DNA of 64,000 nt from Bacillota bacterium (GTDB lineage Bacteria; Bacillota; Clostridia; Acetivibrionales; DSM-1351). Numbering within the stretch: the first letter of the stretch is position 1; the number at the start of each line of letters is the position of its first letter. Below, in pieces: positions 18,365 through 26,060 of this stretch. A program made the translations under genes and the position numbers. The stretch covers positions 1 through 64,000 of the forward strand of contig JAEVZU010000183.1 in assembly GCA_023392075.1 (NCBI GenBank), given 5' to 3'. A model generated the notes under the pieces. It did not search any database, had not been told where the DNA came from, and worked only from the letters and a program-made list of their open reading frames with translations.

Positions 18365-20119
18365 ATGCTGGAATTTGTTAAGAAACAGGTTTACCGTAAG
18401 CCTTTTATTGTTTATACCTTATCCCTTCTGGTGGTGTGCACCCTGGTTTGTTCACTGCTGTTCCAGCTGACATTAAACAGTCAGTTGGAACAGATAAAGC
18501 AAAACTCTCTCAAGGAGTTTGAAAATGCTCAAAATAATATAGGATTTAATATCCAGAAAGTAGACAGCTATTTTCTGGGATTGTATTCTGAACAGAATCG
18601 TCAAATACTTAAAGATTTCATGCGCTTTTTCGGGAATGATGCCGAAACCTATATAATGAAACGCATTGTGGAGGTCTCGGCCGATGACAGCGAAAACAGC
18701 TTTATTGAAGATATAAAGAATTTTGTAAGATTAAATCAGTATTCCATTTCCCAGATATTATTTCTTACTTCAAAAAATTCAAATATCATTACCTATGGAA
18801 CCAATGGTATTTCCCAGGTTAAATTCCGCATTCCCAACCAGAACGGAATAAAAAACGACATATCTCAAGGTTATAATTATACAAAAAAGATAATGCAGCC
18901 GGGCAATATGTCGGAAACGCTGGGAGAAGTAAGTTTTTTGATCCGGGCTCAGGCTATTTTTGGAAATGTCAATAAAAATCCAATTGTTCACGTTGCGGTA
19001 ATGAGTAAGGACGGTGAGCTGTATTTCGAAGCGGATAATGCCATGAAGGCGGAGTTCCGGCGCATATATGACAGCGAAAAAAACAGCGGCAAGGTGGGCT
19101 CTGGTTTTTTGAGGGAAATGCACTATAATGTATATACATCCGAACAATACGGGTTTAAAATGGTCTCATTAGTAAGCTATGGTGATATAATCAATCAGAA
19201 CCGCCCAATATTTTTGTTGTATATTTTCGGAATTCTTTTTATATTTATCTCCATAACCCTGCTGATAGCTACGCGTATGTCCTATGATGCCAGGTACCTG
19301 AGTCTTATTACCAAAGCCATTGACAAGGCAAAGTCGGGAAAGTTTGTAAAGATAGACATAAAGAAACGCAAGGATGAATTCAGTATAATAGCCAGAAAAC
19401 TTAATGATATGTCGGAACAGCTTGAAGAGCATATTCAAAAAGAATACATTCTGAAGCTCAAGCAGAAGGAAGCCGAAATGAAGACTCTGCAGCAGCAGAT
19501 AAATCCGCACTTTTTATATAATACCCTGGAGGTTATAAGGTCCCATGCTCTGGTGAACAATGACGAAAGTGTTGCGGAAGCTGTGTTCAATCTGGGAGGA
19601 ATGCTGCGGGAGGTAGTTAAAAACAAGGATGTAATAACTATTGGAAATGAACTTGACATACTCACGAAATATCTGAAAATAATGGAGTTCAAGTTTAGCG
19701 GAAAATTTTATTATCAGATAGATGTTGATTATGAAATACGTGCAATGGAAACGGTTAAATTCTGGATGCAGCCATTGGTTGAAAATTTTTTTGTACATGG
19801 TTTTGACAGAAACTGTGATTACAATTTACTGATTATAAGCGGAAAAATATATGAAAATGAGACAATATTTCAAATTATAAACAATGGTGAAAAAATTGAA
19901 CCTGACAGGCTTGAAGCAATAAATGGATGGCTTGCTTTGACTGAAAAAGAAAATACCGATATTAAAAGTATCGGCCTGATCAACGTATATACCAGACTCC
20001 GTTTTTTCTACGGAGACAGTTTGAAAATGGAATTGAGCAATAACGAAGAAGCGGGTATTACCATATCCATATCAATCAGGAGGGAGGACGCAAATGTACC
20101 AGTTGCTTATAGTGGATGA
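18365..20119 (+). CDS. YesM-type sensor histidine kinase
   Basis: Membrane kinase of 584 residues. An N-terminal membrane helix (about 15-37) is followed by an extracytoplasmic sensor domain (about 38-280), a second helix (about 283-305), HAMP, and the His_kinase motif QINPHFLYNTLEVIRSHAL carrying the phospho-acceptor His. A HATPase domain follows (MQPLVENFFVHGFD). The final part, with IGLINVYTRLRFFYGD, resembles the C-terminal region of the kinase at the window start. The stop overlaps the next gene by 26 bases. The pair lies between GH20 and a sugar importer and is its likely sensor. Confidence 0.92.
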   Translation: MLEFVKKQVYRKPFIVYTLSLLVVCTLVCSLLFQLTLNSQLEQIKQNSLKEFENAQNNIGFNIQKVDSYFLGLYSEQNRQILKDFMRFFGNDAETYIMKRIVEVSADDSENSFIEDIKNFVRLNQYSISQILFLTSKNSNIITYGTNGISQVKFRIPNQNGIKNDISQGYNYTKKIMQPGNMSETLGEVSFLIRAQAIFGNVNKNPIVHVAVMSKDGELYFEADNAMKAEFRRIYDSEKNSGKVGSGFLREMHYNVYTSEQYGFKMVSLVSYGDIINQNRPIFLLYIFGILFIFISITLLIATRMSYDARYLSLITKAIDKAKSGKFVKIDIKKRKDEFSIIARKLNDMSEQLEEHIQKEYILKLKQKEAEMKTLQQQINPHFLYNTLEVIRSHALVNNDESVAEAVFNLGGMLREVVKNKDVITIGNELDILTKYLKIMEFKFSGKFYYQIDVDYEIRAMETVKFWMQPLVENFFVHGFDRNCDYNLLIISGKIYENETIFQIINNGEKIEPDRLEAINGWLALTEKENTDIKSIGLINVYTRLRFFYGDSLKMELSNNEEAGITISISIRREDANVPVAYSG

Positions 20120-20870
20120 CGAGCCCTTGATTATTGACGGGGTAAAACGGCTCATTGATTGGAAAAGCTATGGATTCAGCAGGATAGAGTCTGCTCTGAA
20201 TTTTCATGAAGCCGTGGAAAAAGCGGTGGAACTGAGACCTGACATTGCTTTATTTGATGTATGTATTGATGATGCACGGGGCTATGACATCATTGAAAAG
20301 CTGAATGTTCTTGAAATTCCTACCAGGTATGTCATGATGAGCGGATACGATGAATTTGAATTTGTCCGGAAATCATTTCTCAGGGGTGTAAAGGATTACA
20401 TCTTAAAACCCATTGATCCTGTTAAGCTGAAGCAAATTATTGAACGCCTTATTGTGGAAGATTTGAAGGGGACTATCGATGGAAATAAGCAAAAGGATAA
20501 GAATATTGATCCTATTCTGAATATGGAATATTCATCTCTCTCAAATCTGACAAATAAGGTTATCTTGATTGTGAAAGGTGAGTTCAGCAAAAATATAAAT
20601 CTTAAAATTATAGCTGATAAATTTAAAATGAACAGCACTTATCTTGGGCAGATTTTTATAAAGGAAACGGGCATGAAATTTTCCGAGTATTTGATGAGTT
20701 ACAGATTGACCGTAGCAAAGGAAAGGATTGAGAACACTTCGGAAAAGATAGCTTCAATAGCCTATGGGGTGGGGTATCTTAACCTGAATTATTTCTACAT
20801 CCATTTCAAGGATTACTTTGGTTTTTCGCCCGGCAACCTGCGCCGGTATGAAGAAAACCTTGCCCAATAG
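20094..20870 (+). CDS. Short AraC-type response regulator
   Basis: 258-residue response regulator: receiver (1-120; acidic DDE at 8-10, phospho-acceptor Asp55 in LFDVCIDDARG, Lys in YILKPIDP) joined by a short linker to two AraC helix-turn-helix motifs (about 155-255, ending YFGFSPGNLRRY). It lacks the large middle region of the 540-residue regulators in this window. The ribosome site GGGAGG precedes ATG 20094 inside the kinase gene. It probably activates the importer at 21243 and perhaps GH20, using the repeated motif upstream of both operons. Confidence 0.92.
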   Translation: MYQLLIVDDEPLIIDGVKRLIDWKSYGFSRIESALNFHEAVEKAVELRPDIALFDVCIDDARGYDIIEKLNVLEIPTRYVMMSGYDEFEFVRKSFLRGVKDYILKPIDPVKLKQIIERLIVEDLKGTIDGNKQKDKNIDPILNMEYSSLSNLTNKVILIVKGEFSKNINLKIIADKFKMNSTYLGQIFIKETGMKFSEYLMSYRLTVAKERIENTSEKIASIAYGVGYLNLNYFYIHFKDYFGFSPGNLRRYEENLAQ

Positions 20871-20953
20871 TTATTTATAGATTCAGCAGCAATTAATAAA
20901 AAAACAAATTTAAAAAATAGAATTAAATGATTAGCAAAAATAAATATAAATTT

Positions 20954-20997
20954 AGTCCATGGTTTGAGAGGAATTCCTTCAGCCGTGGACTTTTTTA
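20954..20997 (+). terminator. Rho-independent terminator after the YesM/YesN pair
   Basis: Stem AGTCCATGG (20954-20962) / CCGTGGACT (20983-20991, one G-T pair), with an inner palindromic GAGGAATTCCTTC loop, followed by TTTTTTATT. It separates the two-component genes from the importer operon. Confidence 0.8.
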
Positions 20998-21101
20998 TTG
21001 GGAATTAATAGGAAATAATCTAATATGCCATAATGTGATTTTATGGCAACCTATACAAAAAATACAGACTTGGAGTTTGTAAAATTAGATATTTTTTATT
21101 A

Positions 21102-21122
21102 AATCTAACGTTTTTATATTAT
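21102..21122 (+). promoter_or_regulatory. Second copy of motif AATCTAACGTTTTTATA
   Basis: Exact 17-base match (21102-21118) to the motif at 18258-18274, overlapping a TATTAT-like -10 candidate (21117-21122) and about 120 bases before the LplB-type gene. It is probably an activator site shared by the kinase/regulator and importer promoters. Confidence 0.55.
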
Positions 21123-21242
21123 TTTATATTGTTTATAGACTGGAAGCAAAATTGAGATACGCAATATAATCGAAGTAAGCAAGGACTTTAGGAAATCTAT
21201 TTGATCAAAATAAAAAATATGCTGCAAAGGAAGGATTTCGTA

Positions 21243-22199
21243 ATGATAAATGGATCACAGCCTGTAAAAAAGTACCGTCAGCGGTGGACTAAGGATGACA
21301 CCGAACTTACATTTTTGGCTGCACCAACAACAATATGGTATATACTTTTCTGCTTCCTGCCAATGTTCGGAATAATTATCGCTTTTAAGGATTTTAGAAT
21401 CTCAGGAAATTTTATCACAAGTGTTTTCAAGAGTTTCTGGGCAGGGGGAAATGGTTTAAAGAATTTCGAATCTCTTTTTAGCTTCGGGGATATTTGGACA
21501 ATTATAAGGAATACTCTTGCATACAATATTGTTTTCATAATTTTAGGAATAGTAATTCCGGTAGCTCTTGCCCTTATTATCAACCAACTTCACAGCAGGA
21601 TGGCCGCAAAAATTTATCAGACAGCAATGTTCATGCCTTACTTTCTGTCCTGGGTCGTTGTCTCTGCCGTTGTATTCGGGTTCCTCAGCTATGACAAGGG
21701 ACTTGCAAACAAAATCATAGAAGGTATAGGGGGAGAACCTGTACAGTGGTATATGAGTCCCCGGTACTGGCCGTACTTTATAATCTTTATGAATCTCTGG
21801 AAAGGCGTCGGCTACGGAATGGTTGTTTATCTGGCTTCAATAACAGGCATTGACGGCACATATTTTGAAGCTGCCGTTATAGACGGAGCAACCAAATGGC
21901 AGCAGGTAAGATACATAACCTTACCGCTGATGAAGACAGTTATTGTGATAATGTTCATCCTCAGTGTGGGCAGAATATTCTACTCGGATTTCGGTCTGTT
22001 CTATCAGGTGCCGAAGGCTTCAAATTCCTTGTTTGACGTTACCTACACAATTGATGTTTATGTTTACTCCATGATGAAATCCGGAACAACGGGTATGGCA
22101 TCGGCAACAGCATTGATTCAGTCGGTGGTAGGCTGTGTAACAATTCTGCTGGCTAATGCACTTGTTAGAAAAATTGATTCCGAGAGCGCAATGATTTAA
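21243..22199 (+). CDS. ABC sugar permease, LplB type (third importer)
   Basis: Membrane subunit of 318 residues. ATG 21243 is preferred to the upstream TTG at 21201 because AAGGAAGGA lies 7 bases before it. Six membrane segments begin at LAAPTTIWYILFCFLPMFG. The EAA loop is TYFEAAVIDGATKWQQVRYI. It is closely similar to the permease encoded at 8850 (shared YSDFGLFY/F and LVRKIDxExA endings). It is part of the importer next to GH20/GH130/GH38 genes, so a complex-glycan oligosaccharide is the likely cargo. Confidence 0.9.
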   Translation: MINGSQPVKKYRQRWTKDDTELTFLAAPTTIWYILFCFLPMFGIIIAFKDFRISGNFITSVFKSFWAGGNGLKNFESLFSFGDIWTIIRNTLAYNIVFIILGIVIPVALALIINQLHSRMAAKIYQTAMFMPYFLSWVVVSAVVFGFLSYDKGLANKIIEGIGGEPVQWYMSPRYWPYFIIFMNLWKGVGYGMVVYLASITGIDGTYFEAAVIDGATKWQQVRYITLPLMKTVIVIMFILSVGRIFYSDFGLFYQVPKASNSLFDVTYTIDVYVYSMMKSGTTGMASATALIQSVVGCVTILLANALVRKIDSESAMI

Positions 22200-22212
22200 G
22201 GGAGGGATATTA

Positions 22213-23142
22213 ATGTCACAAAAACTTCAGTATAAGGAAAACGTTGAAAAATTCAATCAGGTCAAGCCCTTTACAAATATAATTTTTAATTTGCTGTTCC
22301 TGTGTTTGGCTTTGATATCACTTATCCCGGTTCTGTTTGTCGTTGCCATATCTCTGACAAAGGAAGCTTCCATTGAAGAATTTGGCTATCAGCTGATTCC
22401 CAAGGTTATATCGATGGAGGGATATATATTTCTTTACCAGCAGGCAAATATGATTCTTAAGGCGCTTGGAATATCTGTGTTTGTAACCATTGCAGGAACT
22501 GTTATAGGAGTTCTGCTTACTACAAGCATGGGCTATGTTTTATCAAGACCGCAGTACCGGCTGAAAAAATTTATGACCTGGATGGTCTTTATACCAATGA
22601 TATTCAACGGAGGAATGGTGTCCTCCTATTATATAAATGTAAGTCAGCTTCACCTGAAGGATTCCGTTTGGGCCCTGATTCTGCCTCTGGCGGTAAGCTC
22701 CTTTAACGTGCTGATATGCAAAACTTTTTTTAGAACTACAATACCTGATGCACTTGTAGAATCGGCTAAAATTGACGGGGCGGCTCAGCTCCGGATATTT
22801 TTCAGTATTGTACTGCCAATTTCTCTGCCGGTGCTGGCTACCATAGGACTGTTCCTGTGCTTCGGCTACTGGAATGACTGGTTTCAATCCATGCTGTATA
22901 TAGATAATCAGGATATGTATTCTCTACAGGCGCTGTTGAACAAAATAATGAATCAGGCCGACTATCTGTCTAAAAATGCCGCTACCATAGGCATCAGTGC
23001 GGCCGAGATGTCTGCAAAAATGCCGAAGGAATCAGCCCGTATGGCAATAGCAGTACTTATAGTTATTCCTATCGCATGTGCATATCCTTTCTTCCAGCGG
23101 TATTTCACATCAGGTCTGACCATAGGTGCGGTCAAGGAATGA
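22213..23142 (+). CDS. ABC sugar permease, LplC/YtcP type (third importer)
   Basis: 309-residue partner permease with six membrane segments. The EAA loop reads DALVESAKIDGAAQLRIFFSI, and the C-terminus (SGLTIGAVKE) matches the family. It starts 13 bases after the LplB-type gene behind a GGGAGGG site. The channel is formed with the preceding subunit; the energising ATPase is not encoded here. Confidence 0.92.
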   Translation: MSQKLQYKENVEKFNQVKPFTNIIFNLLFLCLALISLIPVLFVVAISLTKEASIEEFGYQLIPKVISMEGYIFLYQQANMILKALGISVFVTIAGTVIGVLLTTSMGYVLSRPQYRLKKFMTWMVFIPMIFNGGMVSSYYINVSQLHLKDSVWALILPLAVSSFNVLICKTFFRTTIPDALVESAKIDGAAQLRIFFSIVLPISLPVLATIGLFLCFGYWNDWFQSMLYIDNQDMYSLQALLNKIMNQADYLSKNAATIGISAAEMSAKMPKESARMAIAVLIVIPIACAYPFFQRYFTSGLTIGAVKE

Positions 23143-23244
23143 TTTTATTTTGAAAGTTTCAACGATTTGGATCTCACAGATATTGAGCTTAAGGAAACTT
23201 AAGTTTGATTATAAGGCGTGATTAAATAATAAAACGACCTTTTA

Positions 23245-23335
23245 TAGCGGGATAATTTTCGTCAAGAAGGCGGAGGAAGGCGTAATAATTACTTTATTAC
23301 AGCTGATGACAATGTATGGCGGAAAATAGCAGCCT
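23245..23335. repeat. Possible diverged copy of a MITE-like inverted repeat
   Basis: Lies between the permease and the binding-protein genes. Outer arms are imperfect (TATAGC..ATTTTC near 23245-23260 and GGAAAATAGC near 23321-23330), with an inner hairpin GTAATAA/TTATTAC (23283-23300). The internal order TTTTCG...GGAGGA...GGCG...GCTGATG resembles the element at 52020-52125. The relationship is weak by eye and tentative. Confidence 0.35.
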
Positions 23336-23400
23336 AAAAATGGGGAAGTTATTGTTTTATCATTCCTACAAAAAACATTAAAAAGATGGAGGAAATAGCA

Positions 23401-24909
23401 ATGAAAAAGATGTTAAAAGTTCTATCTATTATTTGTGCTGTAAGCATTATGGTATTTGCATTTGCAGGTTGCGGTTCAAATTCCGCAGCTTCAGAACCTA
23501 CCGCAAGTGCGGGTACGGCATCAACTGCTTCAAGCACTGGAGCGGCAGCCAGCACACAGGTATCGGCTGAAAATGCTCCTACAATTGTATGGTGGCAGAT
23601 AGGTACACAACCACAGAACCTTGCCGATGGTGTGGCAAAAATCAATGAATACATTGCAGGAAAATACGGTGTTAAAGTTGATATCAAGGTTGCCGGCTGG
23701 GGTGACTATGATACAAAGATGAACACAATAGTCAATACCGGAGAGGCTTTTGACATAATGTTTGTAAACAACAACAACTACAATCGGTTTATAAACCTTG
23801 GTGCTCTGGCCGATATTACAGACGCAGTACAGAAGGAAACTCCCGATCTATTCAAATTTATTCCCGAAAAAGTGTGGAACGGTACAAAGCTGAATGGAAA
23901 AATATATTCGGTGCCTACTTATAAGGATTCATCAATAACTCAGTATTTTGTATGGGATGATTCCGTTGTTAAGAAATATAACATTGATTATACAAATATC
24001 AAAACCTTAAAGGAGCTTGACAAACCATTCCGCACAATCAAAGCCGGAGAGGGAAAGTCCTATTATCCTTTGCAAATGATAAAGGATGACGGTTTTAACG
24101 GTATGTTCAACAAGTACGATGACCTTACACTGGGCTTGAGACCTATGGGCGTCAAGATAGAAGATACTTCAAGAAAAGTGGTTTCAGTACTTGAACAACC
24201 GGAGGTAATGGAAGATTTGAAGCAGCTTCACCAATGGTATAAGGACGGAATAATCAATCCTGATGCACCTACCCTGGGAGAAGCACCAAAGAAGATCCCG
24301 TTCTTCAGCGCACAGGCCTTCCCTGGTGCCGAAGCAAGCTGGCAGGTGGATAAAGGTGTTGAAAAATATGTAATGGCACAGCAGTTTGGACCGATATTCA
24401 CAACAAGCAGTATTCAGGGCTCTTTGAATGCCATTTCCGCAAATTCAAAATATAAGATCGAGGCTTTGAAATTCATACAGGCCGTTAACACTGATGCACA
24501 ATTGAGAAATATGCTTGCATACGGTATTGAAGGAACTGACTGGCAGAAGGTTGCCGATAACGTTATAAAGAGAACAAGTGATACCTGGACTCTGCCGGCT
24601 TACTCACAAGGAACCTTCTTCAACATGGCAGCAGTTGATCCGAACCCTGCAAACCAATGGGATGCAGTTAAAAAGTTAAACGAGGAGGCTACAGCTTCGG
24701 TTACTCTCGGATATGCTCTTGATATAAGCAACCTTTCAACAGAAGTGGCAAATTGCAAGGCAGTTTGGGATAAATACAAGTTTGAACTGCAAACCGGTGC
24801 ATCCGATCCTGTGGTTATGGTTCCTAAAATCGTAAAAGAACTTAAAGCGGCAGGTATGGATACCATTATGGCAGAAGCGCAGAAACAGATTACGGAATAT
24901 TTTAAATAA
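23401..24909 (+). CDS. Sugar-binding lipoprotein, LplA type (third importer)
   Basis: 502-residue receptor lipoprotein. ATG 23401 follows ATGGAGGAAATAGC; the alternative in-frame ATG 23386 lies within the ribosome site. Lipobox AFAGC (Cys24), then an Ala/Ser/Thr linker (about 28-58), then a binding domain with TIVWWQIGTQPQ, WGDYDTKM and the C-terminal QTGASDPVVMVPKIVKELKAAG region common to the proteins at 10841 and 31726. It follows the two permease genes after 258 bases. The ligand is unknown; the downstream mannosidase and phosphorylase suggest mannose- or GlcNAc-containing oligosaccharides. Confidence 0.9.
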   Translation: MKKMLKVLSIICAVSIMVFAFAGCGSNSAASEPTASAGTASTASSTGAAASTQVSAENAPTIVWWQIGTQPQNLADGVAKINEYIAGKYGVKVDIKVAGWGDYDTKMNTIVNTGEAFDIMFVNNNNYNRFINLGALADITDAVQKETPDLFKFIPEKVWNGTKLNGKIYSVPTYKDSSITQYFVWDDSVVKKYNIDYTNIKTLKELDKPFRTIKAGEGKSYYPLQMIKDDGFNGMFNKYDDLTLGLRPMGVKIEDTSRKVVSVLEQPEVMEDLKQLHQWYKDGIINPDAPTLGEAPKKIPFFSAQAFPGAEASWQVDKGVEKYVMAQQFGPIFTTSSIQGSLNAISANSKYKIEALKFIQAVNTDAQLRNMLAYGIEGTDWQKVADNVIKRTSDTWTLPAYSQGTFFNMAAVDPNPANQWDAVKKLNEEATASVTLGYALDISNLSTEVANCKAVWDKYKFELQTGASDPVVMVPKIVKELKAAGMDTIMAEAQKQITEYFK

Positions 24910-24960
24910 TATTCAATCATTCCTTAAAGTGATATTAAGTCAGTAAAGCAGGTGTAAGCA

Positions 24961-25009
24961 AGACAAAAATCCGAACATATGTTTAAGTCTGTTGTTCGGA
25001 TTTTTGTCT
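24961..25009. terminator. Strong terminator after the third importer
   Basis: Perfect 16-bp inverted repeat AGACAAAAATCCGAAC (24961-24976) / GTTCGGATTTTTGTCT (24994-25009), with a T-run in the right arm. It lies between the binding-protein gene and the glycosidase operon, so the latter needs its own promoter or readthrough. Confidence 0.8.
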
Positions 25010-25020
25010 ATTAAAATAAT

Positions 25021-25048
25021 AATTCAATTTATATAATTCAATTTATAT
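25021..25048. repeat. 14-bp perfect tandem repeat upstream of GH130
   Basis: AATTCAATTTATAT occurs twice head to tail (25021-25034 and 25035-25048), immediately before the GH130 ribosome site. It is A/T-rich and could contain the -10 region of the glycosidase operon or arise by slippage. Confidence 0.7.
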
Positions 25049-25061
25049 TGAGAGGTAGTAT

Positions 25062-26060
25062 ATGAGTAAAATAATCGGTAAAGCTCTTCCAAACATTCCA
25101 TGGCAGGATAAACCGGCAAACTGCAGCCAGCCGGTATGGAGATATTCACAAAATCCCATCATTGAAAGGGATGCAATACCAAGTTCAAACAGCATATTCA
25201 ATTCGGCGGTGGTTCCTTTTGAAAACAGCTTTGCCGGGATCTTCAGGTGTGACTCCAGGTCGGTAAGTATGGATATCTTTGCCGGCTTCAGTGAAGACGG
25301 TATAAATTGGAAGATCAATAATGAGCCTGTAAAATTCCAGGGTGATCCCGAAGTAATCAGACGGGAGTACCGCTACGATCCAAGAGTATGCTTTATTGAG
25401 GACCGCTACTATATAACCTGGTGCAACGGTTACCACGGTCCAACAATCGGAATGGCTTACACTTTTGACTTTAAAACCTTCCATCAGCTGGAAAATGCAT
25501 TTTTGCCATACAACAGAAACGGAGTGCTGTTTCCAAGAAAAATAGACGGACATTACGCCATGCTCAGCCGGCCCAGTGATACAGGACACACCCCCTTTGG
25601 GGACATTTTTTACAGTATAAGTCCTGATATGACTTTTTGGGGAAAACACAGATATGTAATGGGAACCATCAACGGCGACGAGTCGGCCTGGCAGTCGAAG
25701 AAAATAGGTCCCGGACCGGTACCCATAGAGACGGATAAAGGCTGGCTGCTGATTTATCATGGTGTAATAAATACCTGTAATGGCTTTGTATACCGCATGG
25801 GCTGCGCACTGCTTGATATCGACCGGCCCTGGAAGGTTATTGGACGTTCACGAAATTATATACTGGGACCTCAGACCACATATGAATGTGTCGGAGATGT
25901 TCCAAATGTAACTTTTCCGTGTGCAGCCATGACCGATACGGCAACGGGAAGAATTGCCATCTATTACGGCTGTGCGGATACAGTTACCGGATTGGCATTT
26001 ACCACTGTAAACGAACTGCTTGATTATATGGAAAAATACCCCCTGGAGGTGGAGCTATGA
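25062..26060 (+). CDS. GH130 beta-mannoside phosphorylase
   Basis: 332-residue enzyme with the five-bladed propeller pattern of GH130. The expected catalytic Asp lies in YRYDPRVCFIED (Asp106), and phosphate-contact-like blocks include LFPRKIDGHYAMLSRP. No signal peptide, so cytoplasmic. GH130 enzymes phosphorolyse beta-1,4-mannosides such as Man-GlcNAc, mannobiose or Man-Glc to mannose 1-phosphate. The neighbours (GH20 hexosaminidase, GH38 mannosidase) favour the Man-beta-1,4-GlcNAc core of N-glycans, but the subgroup cannot be fixed by eye. The gene overlaps GH38 by four bases (ATGA), showing an operon. Confidence 0.87.
   Translation: MSKIIGKALPNIPWQDKPANCSQPVWRYSQNPIIERDAIPSSNSIFNSAVVPFENSFAGIFRCDSRSVSMDIFAGFSEDGINWKINNEPVKFQGDPEVIRREYRYDPRVCFIEDRYYITWCNGYHGPTIGMAYTFDFKTFHQLENAFLPYNRNGVLFPRKIDGHYAMLSRPSDTGHTPFGDIFYSISPDMTFWGKHRYVMGTINGDESAWQSKKIGPGPVPIETDKGWLLIYHGVINTCNGFVYRMGCALLDIDRPWKVIGRSRNYILGPQTTYECVGDVPNVTFPCAAMTDTATGRIAIYYGCADTVTGLAFTTVNELLDYMEKYPLEVEL

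Larger units (their letters stand above)
20871..21242. other. Intergenic region between regulator and third importer
   Basis: 372 bases without a gene. It contains a terminator (20954-20997) and the 17-base promoter motif at 21102-21118, followed by A/T-rich TATTAT-like sequences. No other gene-like frame is supported. Confidence 0.6.

Noticed and set aside
25021..25048. CRISPR-like repeat
   Set aside because: Only two adjacent 14-base copies without spacers; no CRISPR array or cas gene anywhere in the window.
25185..25760. 191-codon minus-strand open frame inside GH130
   Set aside because: Antisense shadow of a clear GH130 gene; no signal, motif or ribosome site.
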